From assembly GCF_004521915.1 (NCBI RefSeq), contig NZ_SDKD01000012.1, positions 97,792 to 161,791 of the forward strand: 64,000 bases of DNA, written 5' to 3'. Below, piece by piece: positions 43,097-51,589 of this stretch. The notes beneath the pieces were generated by a model. The model searched no databases, was not told the origin of the DNA, and saw only the letters and a program-made list of their open reading frames with translations. Source of the stretch: Brevibacillus migulae (GTDB taxonomy: Bacteria > Bacillota > Bacilli > Brevibacillales > Brevibacillaceae). How positions within the stretch are numbered: the first letter of the stretch is position 1; every line of letters starts with the position of its first letter. Both the position numbers and the translations under genes were made by a program.

Positions 43097-45259
43097 ATGG
43101 ATATAGCGTTGATGACCCAGACCATCTCCCGGGAGATTGGGGTAAAAACACATCAGGTAGAAGCCACCATCCGACTGCTCGATGAAGGGAATACAGTCCC
43201 GTTCATCGCACGTTATCGCAAAGAGATGACAGGTCAGCTGGATGAAACCCAGATTCGCGAGGTAGAAGAGCGTGTCCGCTACCTGCGCAACCTTACCGTC
43301 CGAAAAGAAGAGGTGCTGCGCCTCATAGAAGAACAAGGGAAATTGACAGACGAACTGAAGCAGGCGATCGAGCAATCCGCAAAGCTGCAGGAAGTCGAGG
43401 ATTTGTACAGACCGTATCGGCAAAAACGCCGCACGCGGGCGACAATGGCGAAGGAAAGAGGGCTCGAACCTTTGGCGGTATGGCTGCTGTCCTTGCCGAC
43501 ACAAGGAAATCCGCTGGCTGAGGCGGAAGGCTATGTGAATCCGGAAAAAGGGGTAGAGACAGCGGAGGAAGCTCTGGCAGGCGCGATGGATATCATTGCC
43601 GAGCAGATTTCCGATGATCCGGACATCCGCAAATGGATCCGGGAGACAACCTATCAGAAGGGCAGCATCTCCGCTGAGCAAAAGGAGGCCGAGGAAGACG
43701 GCAAGAACGTCTATCAGATGTACTACAGCTACAGCGAGCCGATCAAAAAAGTAGTGCCCCACCGCATCCTCGCGATGAACCGCGGGGAAAAGGAAGGCAT
43801 TTTGAAGGTAGGCATCGACGCTCCTGTTCCGGAGATCCACAGCTTTTTGACCCGGCGTGTCATCACGCGGGAGACAGTTGCCCGCGAGCAGCTGACGGCT
43901 GCGCTGGAAGACAGCTATAAACGGTTGATCGCCCCCTCCATCGAGCGGGAAGTGAGGACCATGCTGACTGAGACGGCGGAAGAGAGAGCGATCCACATCT
44001 TTGCCGAGAATCTGCGCAATCTCCTCCTGCAGCCACCGGTCAAGGGCAAAGTGGTGCTGGGTGTCGACCCAGCCTATCGGACAGGCTGCAAGCTGGCTGT
44101 CGTAGACGAGACGGGCAAGCTGCACCACGTGAGTGTGATTTACCCGACTCCGCCGGTCAATAAAGTGGCGGAAGCCAAAGAGCATGTCAAAAAATTGATT
44201 GACCAGTACGGTGTGTCCCTCGTGGCAATTGGCAACGGAACCGCTTCGCGGGAAACCGAGCAATTTATCGCCGATGTGTTGAAGGAAATCAACAAAGAAA
44301 TTTTCTATATCATCGTCAATGAAGCGGGCGCCTCTGTCTACTCGGCATCGGCCCTGGCCAAAGAAGAGTTTCCTGAGCTGGATGTAGCGGAGCGCAGCGC
44401 GGTTTCGATCGCTAGACGTTTGCAGGACCCGCTGGCAGAGCTGGTGAAAATCGATCCGAAGTCAGTGGGAGTCGGTCAGTATCAGCACGATGTGTCGCAA
44501 AACCGATTGGCGGAAAGCCTGCAATTCGTCGTCGAGTCCGCGGTAAACCATGTCGGGGTGGATGTGAACACGGCCTCTGCTTCGCTGCTGCAATATGTCT
44601 CGGGCGTGAACAAACAGGTCGCCACCAATATCGTGAAAATGCGCGAAGAGATTGGAAAGTTTCAAGACCGTGGCCAATTGAAAAAGGTTCCTCGCCTTGG
44701 AGCCAAGACCTACGAGCAATGCATTGGGTTTTTGCGTGTCATGGAAGGGAAGAATCCTTTGGATAAGACCCCGATTCACCCGGAATCGTACGCGCCTACC
44801 CACCAATTGCTGAAAACCCTTGGCCTTGGACCGGAGGATATCGGCACCGACCACTGCCGCGAAAAGCTGCAAAAGGTAAACATCGCCGAGATGGCGGCAG
44901 CCTTGGAGATCGGGGAACCGACCCTGCGTGACATCGTGGAAAGCCTGCTGCGTCCGGGGCGCGACCCGCGTGATGAGCTGCCTAAGCCGCTCTTGCATAA
45001 AGACGTGCTAAAGCTTACGGATCTGCAAAAAGGCATGAAGCTGCAGGGAACCGTGCGCAATGTCGTGGATTTTGGCGCGTTTGTGGACATTGGCTTGAAA
45101 AACGACGGACTCGTCCATATCTCCCGTCTGAAAAAAGGCTTCGTGAAGCATCCGCTCGATGTCGTTACCGTTGGGGACATCGTGGATGTATGGGTCGTGG
45201 ATATCGATGAACAGCGTCAGCGTGTCGGCTTGACCATGATTGAACCGGGAGCAGAATAA
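43097..45259 (+). CDS. tex: Tex-type transcription accessory RNA-binding protein
   Basis: Cytoplasmic nucleic-acid-binding protein of 720 residues, the usual Tex size. N-terminal Tex domain (TVPFIARYRKEMTGQLDETQIREVEERV), a YqgF/RuvC-like domain (VVLGVDPAYRTGCKLAVVDE, residues ~318-337), a helix-hairpin-helix region (~500-560: LLQYVSGVNKQVATNIVKMR), and a C-terminal S1 RNA-binding domain (~645-715: GMKLQGTVRNVVDFGAFVDIGLKNDG). The start is the ATG after AGGGGGA; the reading frame is open far upstream but only across the inverted-repeat element. Equivalent to B. subtilis YdcI, which also follows the sigB region. Confidence 0.95.
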   Translation: MDIALMTQTISREIGVKTHQVEATIRLLDEGNTVPFIARYRKEMTGQLDETQIREVEERVRYLRNLTVRKEEVLRLIEEQGKLTDELKQAIEQSAKLQEVEDLYRPYRQKRRTRATMAKERGLEPLAVWLLSLPTQGNPLAEAEGYVNPEKGVETAEEALAGAMDIIAEQISDDPDIRKWIRETTYQKGSISAEQKEAEEDGKNVYQMYYSYSEPIKKVVPHRILAMNRGEKEGILKVGIDAPVPEIHSFLTRRVITRETVAREQLTAALEDSYKRLIAPSIEREVRTMLTETAEERAIHIFAENLRNLLLQPPVKGKVVLGVDPAYRTGCKLAVVDETGKLHHVSVIYPTPPVNKVAEAKEHVKKLIDQYGVSLVAIGNGTASRETEQFIADVLKEINKEIFYIIVNEAGASVYSASALAKEEFPELDVAERSAVSIARRLQDPLAELVKIDPKSVGVGQYQHDVSQNRLAESLQFVVESAVNHVGVDVNTASASLLQYVSGVNKQVATNIVKMREEIGKFQDRGQLKKVPRLGAKTYEQCIGFLRVMEGKNPLDKTPIHPESYAPTHQLLKTLGLGPEDIGTDHCREKLQKVNIAEMAAALEIGEPTLRDIVESLLRPGRDPRDELPKPLLHKDVLKLTDLQKGMKLQGTVRNVVDFGAFVDIGLKNDGLVHISRLKKGFVKHPLDVVTVGDIVDVWVVDIDEQRQRVGLTMIEPGAE

Positions 45260-45264
45260 AGCCA

Positions 45265-45300
45265 GCAAAAAACCCTACAGCATCATCACGCTGTAGGGTC
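45265..45300 (-). terminator. Terminator between tex and cmpA, mainly for cmpA
   Basis: ACCCTACAGC (45272-45281) pairs with GCTGTAGGGT (45290-45299). On the minus strand the stem is followed by TTTTTT, which fits termination of cmpA; on the plus strand it lacks a T-run but may still stop tex. Confidence 0.75.
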
Positions 45301-45328
45301 TACGGCAACCAACTAGGCAGCGGCCATC

Positions 45329-45454
45329 CTATTCCTGAGGACGGCCGCCGTGTTTTTCCAGGTATAAAAACCAGCAGCTGTTCAAGAGACGAATTTGTCT
45401 AACGTCTTTTCCGAAGAAGGCACGTTGTAACTGCCTCCGCATCCACTGTGGCAT
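45329..45454 (-). CDS. cmpA: Cortex morphogenetic protein CmpA
   Basis: A 41-residue protein. It begins MPQWMRRQLQRAFFGKD and continues with RQIRLLNSCWFLYLEKHG, a match to CmpA, a mother-cell quality-control protein of spore cortex and coat assembly that acts with ClpXP to degrade SpoIVA. The positions WMRRQL-RAFF, IRLLN-CWF-Y and K-H are the conserved core. ATG is seven bases after AGGAGGTG on the minus strand. The location between tex (ydcI) and the sprT gene is the same as in B. subtilis. Confidence 0.93.
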   Translation of the reverse strand: MPQWMRRQLQRAFFGKDVRQIRLLNSCWFLYLEKHGGRPQE

Positions 45455-45531
45455 TGGGGCACCTCCTGATCGCTCTTCTGGCAGTGTATGCCCAAGAGGC
45501 GATCCGGGTACCTGTCTCTATTGCTTCACAT

Positions 45532-45867
45532 TTATTCTTCTTCCTGCAAATATTCGAGCTGGGCTTGCAGGGCGCGAATTTCCGTCAGCAGGGAGATGAG
45601 TGGGTATTCGGTCTCCTGCAGGGCGGCAAAGCGCTGCTCCAGCTTGCTGACGTAGGACAGTCCGTCCTCTAACCGAGCGCTTTCTGCGAACAGCTCCAGA
45701 TCGCTGCATTCCGCGATTACCGTTGGCAATTTTGGGCGGTCGGCAATGGTCAGTTTGTCGATCTCTTTATGAAGCCGCTTGAATAAGGCGACCAGCTGAT
45801 ACATATGTGAGGCGGGCATGGATACAAAGTGAAGCCCATCCGCTTCTTGTAAAAGTAGAAAGCGCAT
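45532..45867 (-). CDS. Conserved unknown protein with C-terminal coiled coil
   Basis: An acidic protein of 111 residues. No signal peptide or membrane segment. It opens with RFLLLQEADGLHFVSMPAS, has a helical middle (MYQLVALFKRLHKEIDKL), and ends with a Leu/Glu heptad-rich stretch (SKLEQRFAALQETEYPLI ... RALQAQLEYLQEEE) likely to form a coiled coil. Start at the ATG just after CGGAGGA; the reading frame continues upstream but without a site. It lies 78 bases upstream of cmpA on the same strand and is divergent from the cupin gene. Function unknown. Confidence 0.75.
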   Translation of the reverse strand: MRFLLLQEADGLHFVSMPASHMYQLVALFKRLHKEIDKLTIADRPKLPTVIAECSDLELFAESARLEDGLSYVSKLEQRFAALQETEYPLISLLTEIRALQAQLEYLQEEE

Positions 45868-46040
45868 ACGGTTCCTCCGCAATCTCGTATTTTTGACTCC
45901 GAATAAAGCCAAGTCCACGTCAAGTGTAGCCCAATTCTCAGCAGGAATTCAAGCAGAAAGTAGCCGCCGTTTATCGCGAGCGAAAGGAAACATGGCTGCT
46001 GTTGTGGAAATGCTTGGGAATGAGAGGGGGAGGAATGATG

Positions 46041-46367
46041 ATGCATTTCGTATTGGAAGAATTGCTGCGTACGCAATCTCAAGCAGGGGAGATCTATCAT
46101 GAGTTTCTTCGCGAGGATTCCATGAGTGTGGGGATCTATCAGTTGGCGGCAGGTGCTGTGGATGGGCAACAGCCGCATACGGAAGATGAAATGTACGTAG
46201 TCCTGAAAGGGAGTGCGCAGTTTTGCTTAGAGGAAGAGAATATTGGGGTGAAAGCGGGTTCCATCCTTTTTGTAAAGGCTCATGCCAAACACCATTTCCA
46301 TAGCATTACGGAGGACTTGACAGTCATGGTCATCTTTTCGCCGGCTGAATACAGTTTGCGATCTTGA
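46041..46367 (+). CDS. Small cupin domain protein
   Basis: A single-domain cupin of 108 residues. The two cupin motifs are PHTEDEMYVVLKGSAQF (His and Glu metal ligands) and VKAGSILFVKAHAKHHFHSI (second His). Three ATG codons in a row precede it; the third has the best distance (7 bases) to GGAGG. Small cupins may be metal-dependent dioxygenases, isomerases or ligand-binding proteins; the substrate is unknown. It is followed by the sprT-like gene 74 bases later, perhaps co-transcribed. Confidence 0.85.
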   Translation: MHFVLEELLRTQSQAGEIYHEFLREDSMSVGIYQLAAGAVDGQQPHTEDEMYVVLKGSAQFCLEEENIGVKAGSILFVKAHAKHHFHSITEDLTVMVIFSPAEYSLRS

Positions 46368-46441
46368 CCGAATGTCCGTAGCAAGCTAGAGCAAAAACTG
46401 ATATGGTGAGAGGGGAAGTCTGCCGGAAGGAGGGAATGATG

Positions 46442-46912
46442 ATGACAGATCAAGAGCTGCAAGTATTGGTGGAATCGGTGTCGCAGCAGTTTTTTGCCAA
46501 GCCGTTCCGTCATCAGGCCCGCTTTAACGGACGTCTTCGGACTACAGGCGGTCGCTACCTGCTCAGGTCGCATGATCTCGAGTTTAATCCGCGCCATTTG
46601 GCCGAGCATGGAGAAGACGAGCTGTTAGGCATCATCAAACACGAGCTGTGCCACTATCATCTCCATCTGGAGGGCAAGGGGTATCGCCATATCGACCCGG
46701 ATTTTAAGCGGTTGTTGAAAGCGGTGGGTGGGAGCAGGTATTGCCAAAGCCTCCCATCGATGACGAGGAAAGCTCTCCCTTATAAATATGAATTGCTGTG
46801 CGATCATTGCGGGATGTCGTATAAACGGAAGAGAAAAATGGATCCGACCCGCTATGTATGCGGCAGGTGCCGGGGGAAACTGCGCTTGCGTCCGCTTTCC
46901 GCGCAGGCCTAG
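46442..46912 (+). CDS. SprT-like zinc metalloprotease family protein (YdcK)
   Basis: A 156-residue SprT-family protein. IIKHELCHYHLHLEG (residues ~63-77) contains the zinc HExxH motif in its SprT form (HELCH). A C-terminal zinc ribbon follows, with CDHCG and CGRC (residues ~118-145). Members include Spartan-type proteases for DNA-protein crosslinks, though bacterial activity is not well known. Three ATG codons in a row; the third lies 8 bases after AAGGAGG. In B. subtilis ydcK follows cmpA in this region. Confidence 0.9.
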   Translation: MTDQELQVLVESVSQQFFAKPFRHQARFNGRLRTTGGRYLLRSHDLEFNPRHLAEHGEDELLGIIKHELCHYHLHLEGKGYRHIDPDFKRLLKAVGGSRYCQSLPSMTRKALPYKYELLCDHCGMSYKRKRKMDPTRYVCGRCRGKLRLRPLSAQA

Positions 46913-47043
46913 CCGGGAAGCGGGTTGCACCTTGTTTTTGCCAACGGTATAATGAATGCACAATCAAACAGAGGGGAGCGAGGCAGGCCGATCGGCTGAT
47001 TGTCTCGCTTCCGCTGTGTAGATCGGGAAAAGGAGAGAGAACG

Positions 47044-48069
47044 GTGGCGCTGGATGAATTCTCCCGGATTCGAAAATGGACGAGCCGATCGGCAACAGAT
47101 AAGGGCGGCGACGGACTGTCCATCGGAATTGGAGATGATGCCGCCGTTTTTGGCGTTGCATCGGGTATGGAGGTAGTCGCCTGCTGCGACGCGATGATCG
47201 AGACGGTTCATTTTCTGCGCAGGACGATGAAGCCTGCGGATATCGGATACAAGGCGTTGGTCAGCAATTTGAGCGATGTGGCCGCGATGGGCGGCATCCC
47301 CAAGTACGCGATGGTCACGATCGGTGTCTCCCCTACATGGACAGAAGAGGACTGTGAGCTTGTGTATGAGGGCATTTATGAAGCGGCTGAAGCCTACGGC
47401 GTGCGGATTATCGGCGGGGATACCGTGTCAACACCTGACGCCCTGCACCTCTCCATCAGCGTTCTGGGGGAAGTGGAACGGGGAAAAGCCATCCGGCGCT
47501 CGGGTGCAATGCCCGGTGATCTGATTTTTGTCACGGGGAACGTGGGAGGTTCAGCGGCAGGTCTCCACCTGCTGCTGTCCGCAGAAGAAGCGGGGCAACG
47601 AGACGAAGCCGCTTTCCGCGAGTGGGCCGAGCTGATCCGCAAGCATCGCCGGCCGGTTCCGCGCATCCAGGAAGGACGATTATTGCTCACCGGTTGCTTA
47701 AGGCCGGGGGCGCTCAATGATGTGAGCGATGGCCTCGCTTCCGAGCTGTGGGAAATTGCCGAGGCGAGCAGTGCGCTGCTGGTCGTAGAAGAGTCAATCA
47801 TTCCCATTGCGGATGTGACGCGGCAGTACGCTTTGCATGCTGGAAAGTCCGCTTTGGACTGGGGCTTGTACGGTGGCGAAGACTATGAGCTTGTCGGCAC
47901 TGTGGCTGCCGGGGAAGCGGAGCGAATGGAGCAGCTTTTCCGAGAGCACGATTGTACGTTCCGCGTGATCGGCCGTGTGGAAGCCGGGGAACCAGCGGTC
48001 TGGCTAACGGATGCGCAAGACAGGAAAAGACCGCTGCCAAAAGGCGGCTACAATCATTTCTCCCGTTAG
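47044..48069 (+). CDS. thiL: Thiamine-monophosphate kinase
   Basis: Phosphorylates thiamine phosphate to thiamine diphosphate. 341 residues; GIGDDAAVFG (Mg and ATP site near residue 27), CDAMIETVHFLR, KALVSNLSDVAAMGG, GDTVSTPD, and the C-terminal DVSDGLASELW and GEDYELVGTV match the PurM-like fold of ThiL. Start is GTG after AAAGGAGAG; a long upstream extension of the frame has no site. It leads a run of genes (tsaE, tsaB, rimI, tsaD) as in B. subtilis. Confidence 0.95.
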   Translation: MALDEFSRIRKWTSRSATDKGGDGLSIGIGDDAAVFGVASGMEVVACCDAMIETVHFLRRTMKPADIGYKALVSNLSDVAAMGGIPKYAMVTIGVSPTWTEEDCELVYEGIYEAAEAYGVRIIGGDTVSTPDALHLSISVLGEVERGKAIRRSGAMPGDLIFVTGNVGGSAAGLHLLLSAEEAGQRDEAAFREWAELIRKHRRPVPRIQEGRLLLTGCLRPGALNDVSDGLASELWEIAEASSALLVVEESIIPIADVTRQYALHAGKSALDWGLYGGEDYELVGTVAAGEAERMEQLFREHDCTFRVIGRVEAGEPAVWLTDAQDRKRPLPKGGYNHFSR

Positions 48070-48105
48070 CGAAGCGGGTCTGATACATACGGGGTGATTC
48101 GGTAC

Positions 48106-48582
48106 ATGACGAAGGAATATCGGTGGGTGCTGCAAGGCGAGGAGGAGACAAGAAGCTTTGCCGAGCAGTTTGCCGCTCTTTTACAACCAGGCGACTTCCT
48201 GGCGTTGGAAGGAACGCTGGGCGCAGGCAAGACCACCTTCACACAAGGGCTGGCTCGGGGGCTGGGCATCAAAAAGGTGGTCAACAGCCCGACGTTTACG
48301 CTGATTAAAGAATACGCAGGCAGGCTGCCGCTCTATCATATGGATGTCTACCGGGTGGAGGATGATGTGGCTTCGCTGGGCTTGGACGAATACTTTTTCG
48401 GCGAGGGCGTCTGTGTGGTGGAATGGGCCTCGTTAATCGAGCCGTATTTACCAGACGAGCGACTCACGATTACACTCGCCCGCGGTGAAGGGGAGAGCCG
48501 GATTTGCCAGTTCGAACCGCTGGGTGAGCGATACATAGAAAAATGTGAAAGGTTTGATTACAATGCGCGTACTGGCGATTGA
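48106..48582 (+). CDS. tsaE: tRNA t6A biosynthesis ATPase TsaE
   Basis: Small ATPase (158 residues) that helps TsaB and TsaD make N6-threonylcarbamoyladenosine at position 37 of tRNAs reading ANN codons. Walker A is LEGTLGAGKTTFTQGLARGLG (residues ~39-58), then VNSPTFTLIKEY, and the Walker B-like HMDVYR. Start at the ATG 9 bases after CGGGGTG; a GTG at 48094 is an alternative. It overlaps tsaB by 20 bases. Confidence 0.94.
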   Translation: MTKEYRWVLQGEEETRSFAEQFAALLQPGDFLALEGTLGAGKTTFTQGLARGLGIKKVVNSPTFTLIKEYAGRLPLYHMDVYRVEDDVASLGLDEYFFGEGVCVVEWASLIEPYLPDERLTITLARGEGESRICQFEPLGERYIEKCERFDYNARTGD

Positions 48583-49270
48583 CACGTCCAACCTGGTACT
48601 GAGCGTGGCGGTCGTGGACGAGAAACGTGTGTTGGGCGAAATCACGACCAATCTGCAGAAAAACCATTCCGTCCGGATGATGGATGCCATCTCCGAGCTG
48701 CTGGACGACTTGGACATGGGACCTGAGGAGCTTTCCGGGATTGCGGTAGCAAAGGGCCCCGGTTCTTACACGGGTGTGCGCATTGGCGTATCCACCGCGA
48801 AAAGCATGGCTTGGTCGCTCCAGATTCCTGTCGTAGGGGTTTCGAGCTTACAGGCGGTAGCCATGAACGCGTTTGGATTTTCCGGCGGGATCATTCCGCT
48901 CTTTGATGCCCGGCGCGGTCAGGTATATACCGGGTATTATCAGGCGGACCAAGCGGGACTGGCCGAATTGGTCTTAGAAGAGCGAATCATGTTGCTGACG
49001 GATTGGCTGTCCGTTGTTAAGGAGCAGGCAAAAGGAGCGCCGCTGCTCTTTTTGGGGGATGATACCGCTGTGCACCGCGAGTCCATACTCGCTGATTTGG
49101 GAGAGCAAGCGCTTTTCGCTCCGGTCTCTTTTAATCATCCGCGCGCAGCCCACATCGGCTGGTTGGGGCAAAAGCTTTTGATGCAGGCAGGCACGGTCCA
49201 TGAGCTGGTGCCGGAATATTTGCAGGTCGCTGAGGCGGAAGCCAAATGGCTGGCCAAACAGAACGGGTAA
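48563..49270 (+). CDS. tsaB: tRNA t6A biosynthesis protein TsaB
   Basis: ASKHA-fold protein of 235 residues that forms the core dimer with TsaD. RVLAIDTSNLVLSVAVVDE at the start; GIAVAKGPGSYTGVRIGVSTAK (residues ~64-85) is the conserved block. It lacks the metal site of TsaD, as normal for TsaB. The ATG is 20 bases inside the end of tsaE, after GAAAGG. Confidence 0.94.
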   Translation: MRVLAIDTSNLVLSVAVVDEKRVLGEITTNLQKNHSVRMMDAISELLDDLDMGPEELSGIAVAKGPGSYTGVRIGVSTAKSMAWSLQIPVVGVSSLQAVAMNAFGFSGGIIPLFDARRGQVYTGYYQADQAGLAELVLEERIMLLTDWLSVVKEQAKGAPLLFLGDDTAVHRESILADLGEQALFAPVSFNHPRAAHIGWLGQKLLMQAGTVHELVPEYLQVAEAEAKWLAKQNG

Positions 49271-49284
49271 TAGAGGGGCAACGG

Positions 49285-49746
49285 ATGGAAGCGCAAGAGC
49301 AAATCGATATTCGGTTTATGACTTTGGATGATGTGGATGCGGTCGTGGAGCTGGAGCATCTCTCTTTTACCACACCTTGGCCTAGGGACGCATTCGTGAA
49401 CGAGTTGACGATCAACCAGCATGCCAAGTATGTGGTGGTGACCAGCAACGGCAAGGTAGTCGCTTATTGCGGCATGTGGGTCATTTTGGATGAAGCGCAT
49501 ATTACCAATATAGCTGTCCACCCGCAGTTTCGGGGGAGGAAGCTGGGCGAGGCCTTGATGCGCCAGATGATGGGCATGGCTGTCCTGTACGGCGGCAAGC
49601 GGATGACGCTCGAGGTGCGCCCCTCCAATCTGACGGCGCGAAATTTATACGCCAAGCTGGGCTTTACAGAAGCGGGTAGAAGAAAGAACTATTATTCCGA
49701 TAATCAGGAAGACGCCATTATTATGTGGGTGACATTACATGAGTAG
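49285..49746 (+). CDS. rimI: Ribosomal protein S18 alanine N-acetyltransferase
   Basis: GNAT enzyme of 153 residues that acetylates the N-terminal Ala of S18. The acetyl-CoA loop is [19 protein letters not shown] (residues ~76-94); [18 protein letters not shown] and [17 protein letters not shown] are RimI-specific blocks. ATG after GAGGGG. It lies between tsaB and tsaD, the usual place in Firmicutes. Confidence 0.93.
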   Translation: MEAQEQIDIRFMTLDDVDAVVELEHLSFTTPWPRDAFVNELTINQHAKYVVVTSNGKVVAYCGMWVILDEAHITNIAVHPQFRGRKLGEALMRQMMGMAVLYGGKRMTLEVRPSNLTARNLYAKLGFTEAGRRKNYYSDNQEDAIIMWVTLHE

Positions 49747-50830
49747 ACAAAAGGAATCGCGTTATCAACAACGCGTACAAGCAGCATACCGCAGCCAATT
49801 GACGGCAGGTCGCCCGGTCACGATCCTCGGGGTGGAAACGAGCTGTGACGAAACCTCGGCCGCTGTCGTAGTCGATGGAACGACTGTGCTGTCCAACATC
49901 ATCGCCTCACAAGCGGACATTCACAAACGTTTCGGAGGCGTAGTGCCGGAGGTTGCCTCCCGCCGTCATGTGGAAAATATTACGATGACCATTGAGGAAG
50001 CCCTGCAGGAAGCCGGAAAACGGCTGGATGAGATCGATGCCATTGCAGTCACCTACGGGCCAGGACTGGTCGGCGCTTTGCTTGTCGGGGTAGCGGCCGC
50101 GAAGGCGATCTCTTTTGCAAGGGGCATTCCGCTGATCGGGGTGCATCACATCGCCGGGCATATTTACGCCAATCGCTTGGTGACCGAAATGCAGTTTCCG
50201 CTGATTGCTTTAGTGGTCTCCGGCGGTCATACCGAACTGGTCCTGATGAAAGAGCATGGTCATTATGAGATTCTCGGAGAAACGCGGGACGACGCGGCGG
50301 GAGAAGCATACGACAAGGTGGCGCGCTCATTGGATTTGCCATACCCGGGCGGACCGCATATCGACCGCTTGGCTCATGAAGGGGAAGCCAATGTTCCCTT
50401 GCCAAGGGCTTGGCTGGAGCCGGATTCTTATGATTTCAGCTTCTCCGGCTTAAAATCGGCCGTGCTCAATACGCTGCACAACGCAGCCCAACGCGGGGAA
50501 ACCATTGTCCCAGCCAATCTGGCCGCCAGCTTTCAGGCCTCCGTGGTGGAGGTCTTGGTGGAGAAAACGATTCGAGCGGCAAGGGAATACGACGCCAAGC
50601 AAATCTTGCTGGCAGGCGGGGTTGCCGCCAATCGCGGGTTGCGAACCGCATTGACGACTCGTTGCGAAGCGGAAGGGCTCAGCTTGGTCATTCCTCCTTT
50701 GTCGCTGTGCACGGACAATGCGGCGATGATCGCTGCTGCCGGCTACGTTTCCTATACCAAAGGGGAGTTTGCCGATTTGGATTTGAACGGTGTCCCTGGC
50801 TTGGATTTAACCGCCTCTTGTGCTGAATAA
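49739..50830 (+). CDS. tsaD: tRNA N6-adenosine threonylcarbamoyltransferase TsaD
   Basis: Transfers the threonylcarbamoyl group to A37 of tRNA. 363 residues. An N-terminal 20-residue basic extension precedes [16 protein letters not shown]. Metal-binding His pair in [12 protein letters not shown] (~135-146), [14 protein letters not shown], and the C-terminal [10 protein letters not shown] and [12 protein letters not shown] with the third metal ligand. It starts 8 bases inside rimI. A terminator overlaps its stop codon. Confidence 0.95.
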   Translation: MSRQKESRYQQRVQAAYRSQLTAGRPVTILGVETSCDETSAAVVVDGTTVLSNIIASQADIHKRFGGVVPEVASRRHVENITMTIEEALQEAGKRLDEIDAIAVTYGPGLVGALLVGVAAAKAISFARGIPLIGVHHIAGHIYANRLVTEMQFPLIALVVSGGHTELVLMKEHGHYEILGETRDDAAGEAYDKVARSLDLPYPGGPHIDRLAHEGEANVPLPRAWLEPDSYDFSFSGLKSAVLNTLHNAAQRGETIVPANLAASFQASVVEVLVEKTIRAAREYDAKQILLAGGVAANRGLRTALTTRCEAEGLSLVIPPLSLCTDNAAMIAAAGYVSYTKGEFADLDLNGVPGLDLTASCAE

Positions 50831-50848
50831 GGGGCGGTTTCTTTCATT
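50808..50848 (+). terminator. Intrinsic terminator overlapping the end of tsaD
   Basis: AACCGCC in the last codons pairs with GGCGGTT after the stop codon, followed by TCTTTC. The loop holds the stop codon. Confidence 0.7.
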
Positions 50849-50882
50849 TTTACATACGAAAAAGAAAGAGAGGCACAACAAC

Positions 50883-51401
50883 ATGGTCACTGCGTTTCCG
50901 CAAAAGAGCAGCCGTTTAACCTACCGTCCCACCACTTCTGCCGACATTCCGCAATTGGTAGAAGTGTATAACTCCAATCCGTTTTTCATGGAGATATCAG
51001 AAGGAAAGTCCGCTGTTACCGCTCAGGAAGTCATGCGCGATTACGAGGAAAATCAGGCGATGCCCGGGTCGTATACGATCTCTGTTTGCGAGATGCAGAC
51101 GGATCGGGTGATTGGCATCCTTCAGTTTATTTTGGAAAATCCGCGAGATGGTCACCCTTGGCTTGGCTTGCTCATGATGCATCAGGAGAAGCAGGGGCAA
51201 GGAATGGCAGCAGAGTGCCTGCATACATTGATGGCGTGGTATCGGGAAAACGGCTTCGCTTCCCTGCACTTAGGGGTGCTGGAGAAAAATGAGCGTGTCG
51301 TTCCTTTTTATGAAAAGCATGGATTTGTCCGCTATGAATTGCGCGCGACGGAGAGCATGGGAAATGTGATCTGTATGTCGAAGGACTTATCCACAAACTA
51401 A
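50883..51401 (+). CDS. GNAT family N-acetyltransferase
   Basis: Acetyltransferase of 172 residues. The core HPWLGLLMMHQEKQGQGMA (residues ~82-100) is motif A with the acetyl-CoA loop QGQGMA, followed by LGVLEKNERVVPFYEKHGF (motif B). The substrate cannot be named. Start at the ATG after GAGAGGCAC; an upstream TTG-led extension overlaps tsaD and lacks a site. The last codons contain a perfect DnaA box (51387-51395). Confidence 0.85.
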   Translation: MVTAFPQKSSRLTYRPTTSADIPQLVEVYNSNPFFMEISEGKSAVTAQEVMRDYEENQAMPGSYTISVCEMQTDRVIGILQFILENPRDGHPWLGLLMMHQEKQGQGMAAECLHTLMAWYRENGFASLHLGVLEKNERVVPFYEKHGFVRYELRATESMGNVICMSKDLSTN

Positions 51402-51556
51402 AAAAAGATGAAAGCGGTTGTTAACATGTATTCTTGTGAATAATGGTGATAAAACTGTTCAAGCCCGAGCAGATCGAATTTTTCGCTGTGGGTTGAGCTG
51501 TGGAGAATGTGGATAAAGCTGTTGATATGTGAGCAGTTATCCCGTGGATATCCACA
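51387..51556. promoter_or_regulatory. Cluster of DnaA boxes
   Basis: Perfect TTATNCACA boxes: 51387-51395 (TTATCCACA, plus), 51435-51443 (TTATTCACA on the minus strand) and 51508-51516 (TTATCCACA on the minus strand). One-mismatch boxes: 51499-51507 (TGTGGAGAA) and 51548-51556 (ATATCCACA, within the palindrome GTGGATATCCAC). This density in 170 bases is well above chance and resembles the DnaA-box clusters that modulate DnaA outside oriC. Confidence 0.65.
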
Positions 51557-51589
51557 GTGTTGTTCAGAACATTGTTTACAGGAGGATAC

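Noticed and set aside
46858..47043. A 62-residue N-terminal extension of ThiL.
   Set aside because: It overlaps the sprT-like gene; GTG 47044 has a ribosome site and the right family start.
51387..51556. Origin of replication.
   Set aside because: DnaA boxes are clustered, but there is no AT-rich unwinding region, dnaA or dnaN nearby, so only a DnaA-box cluster is claimed.
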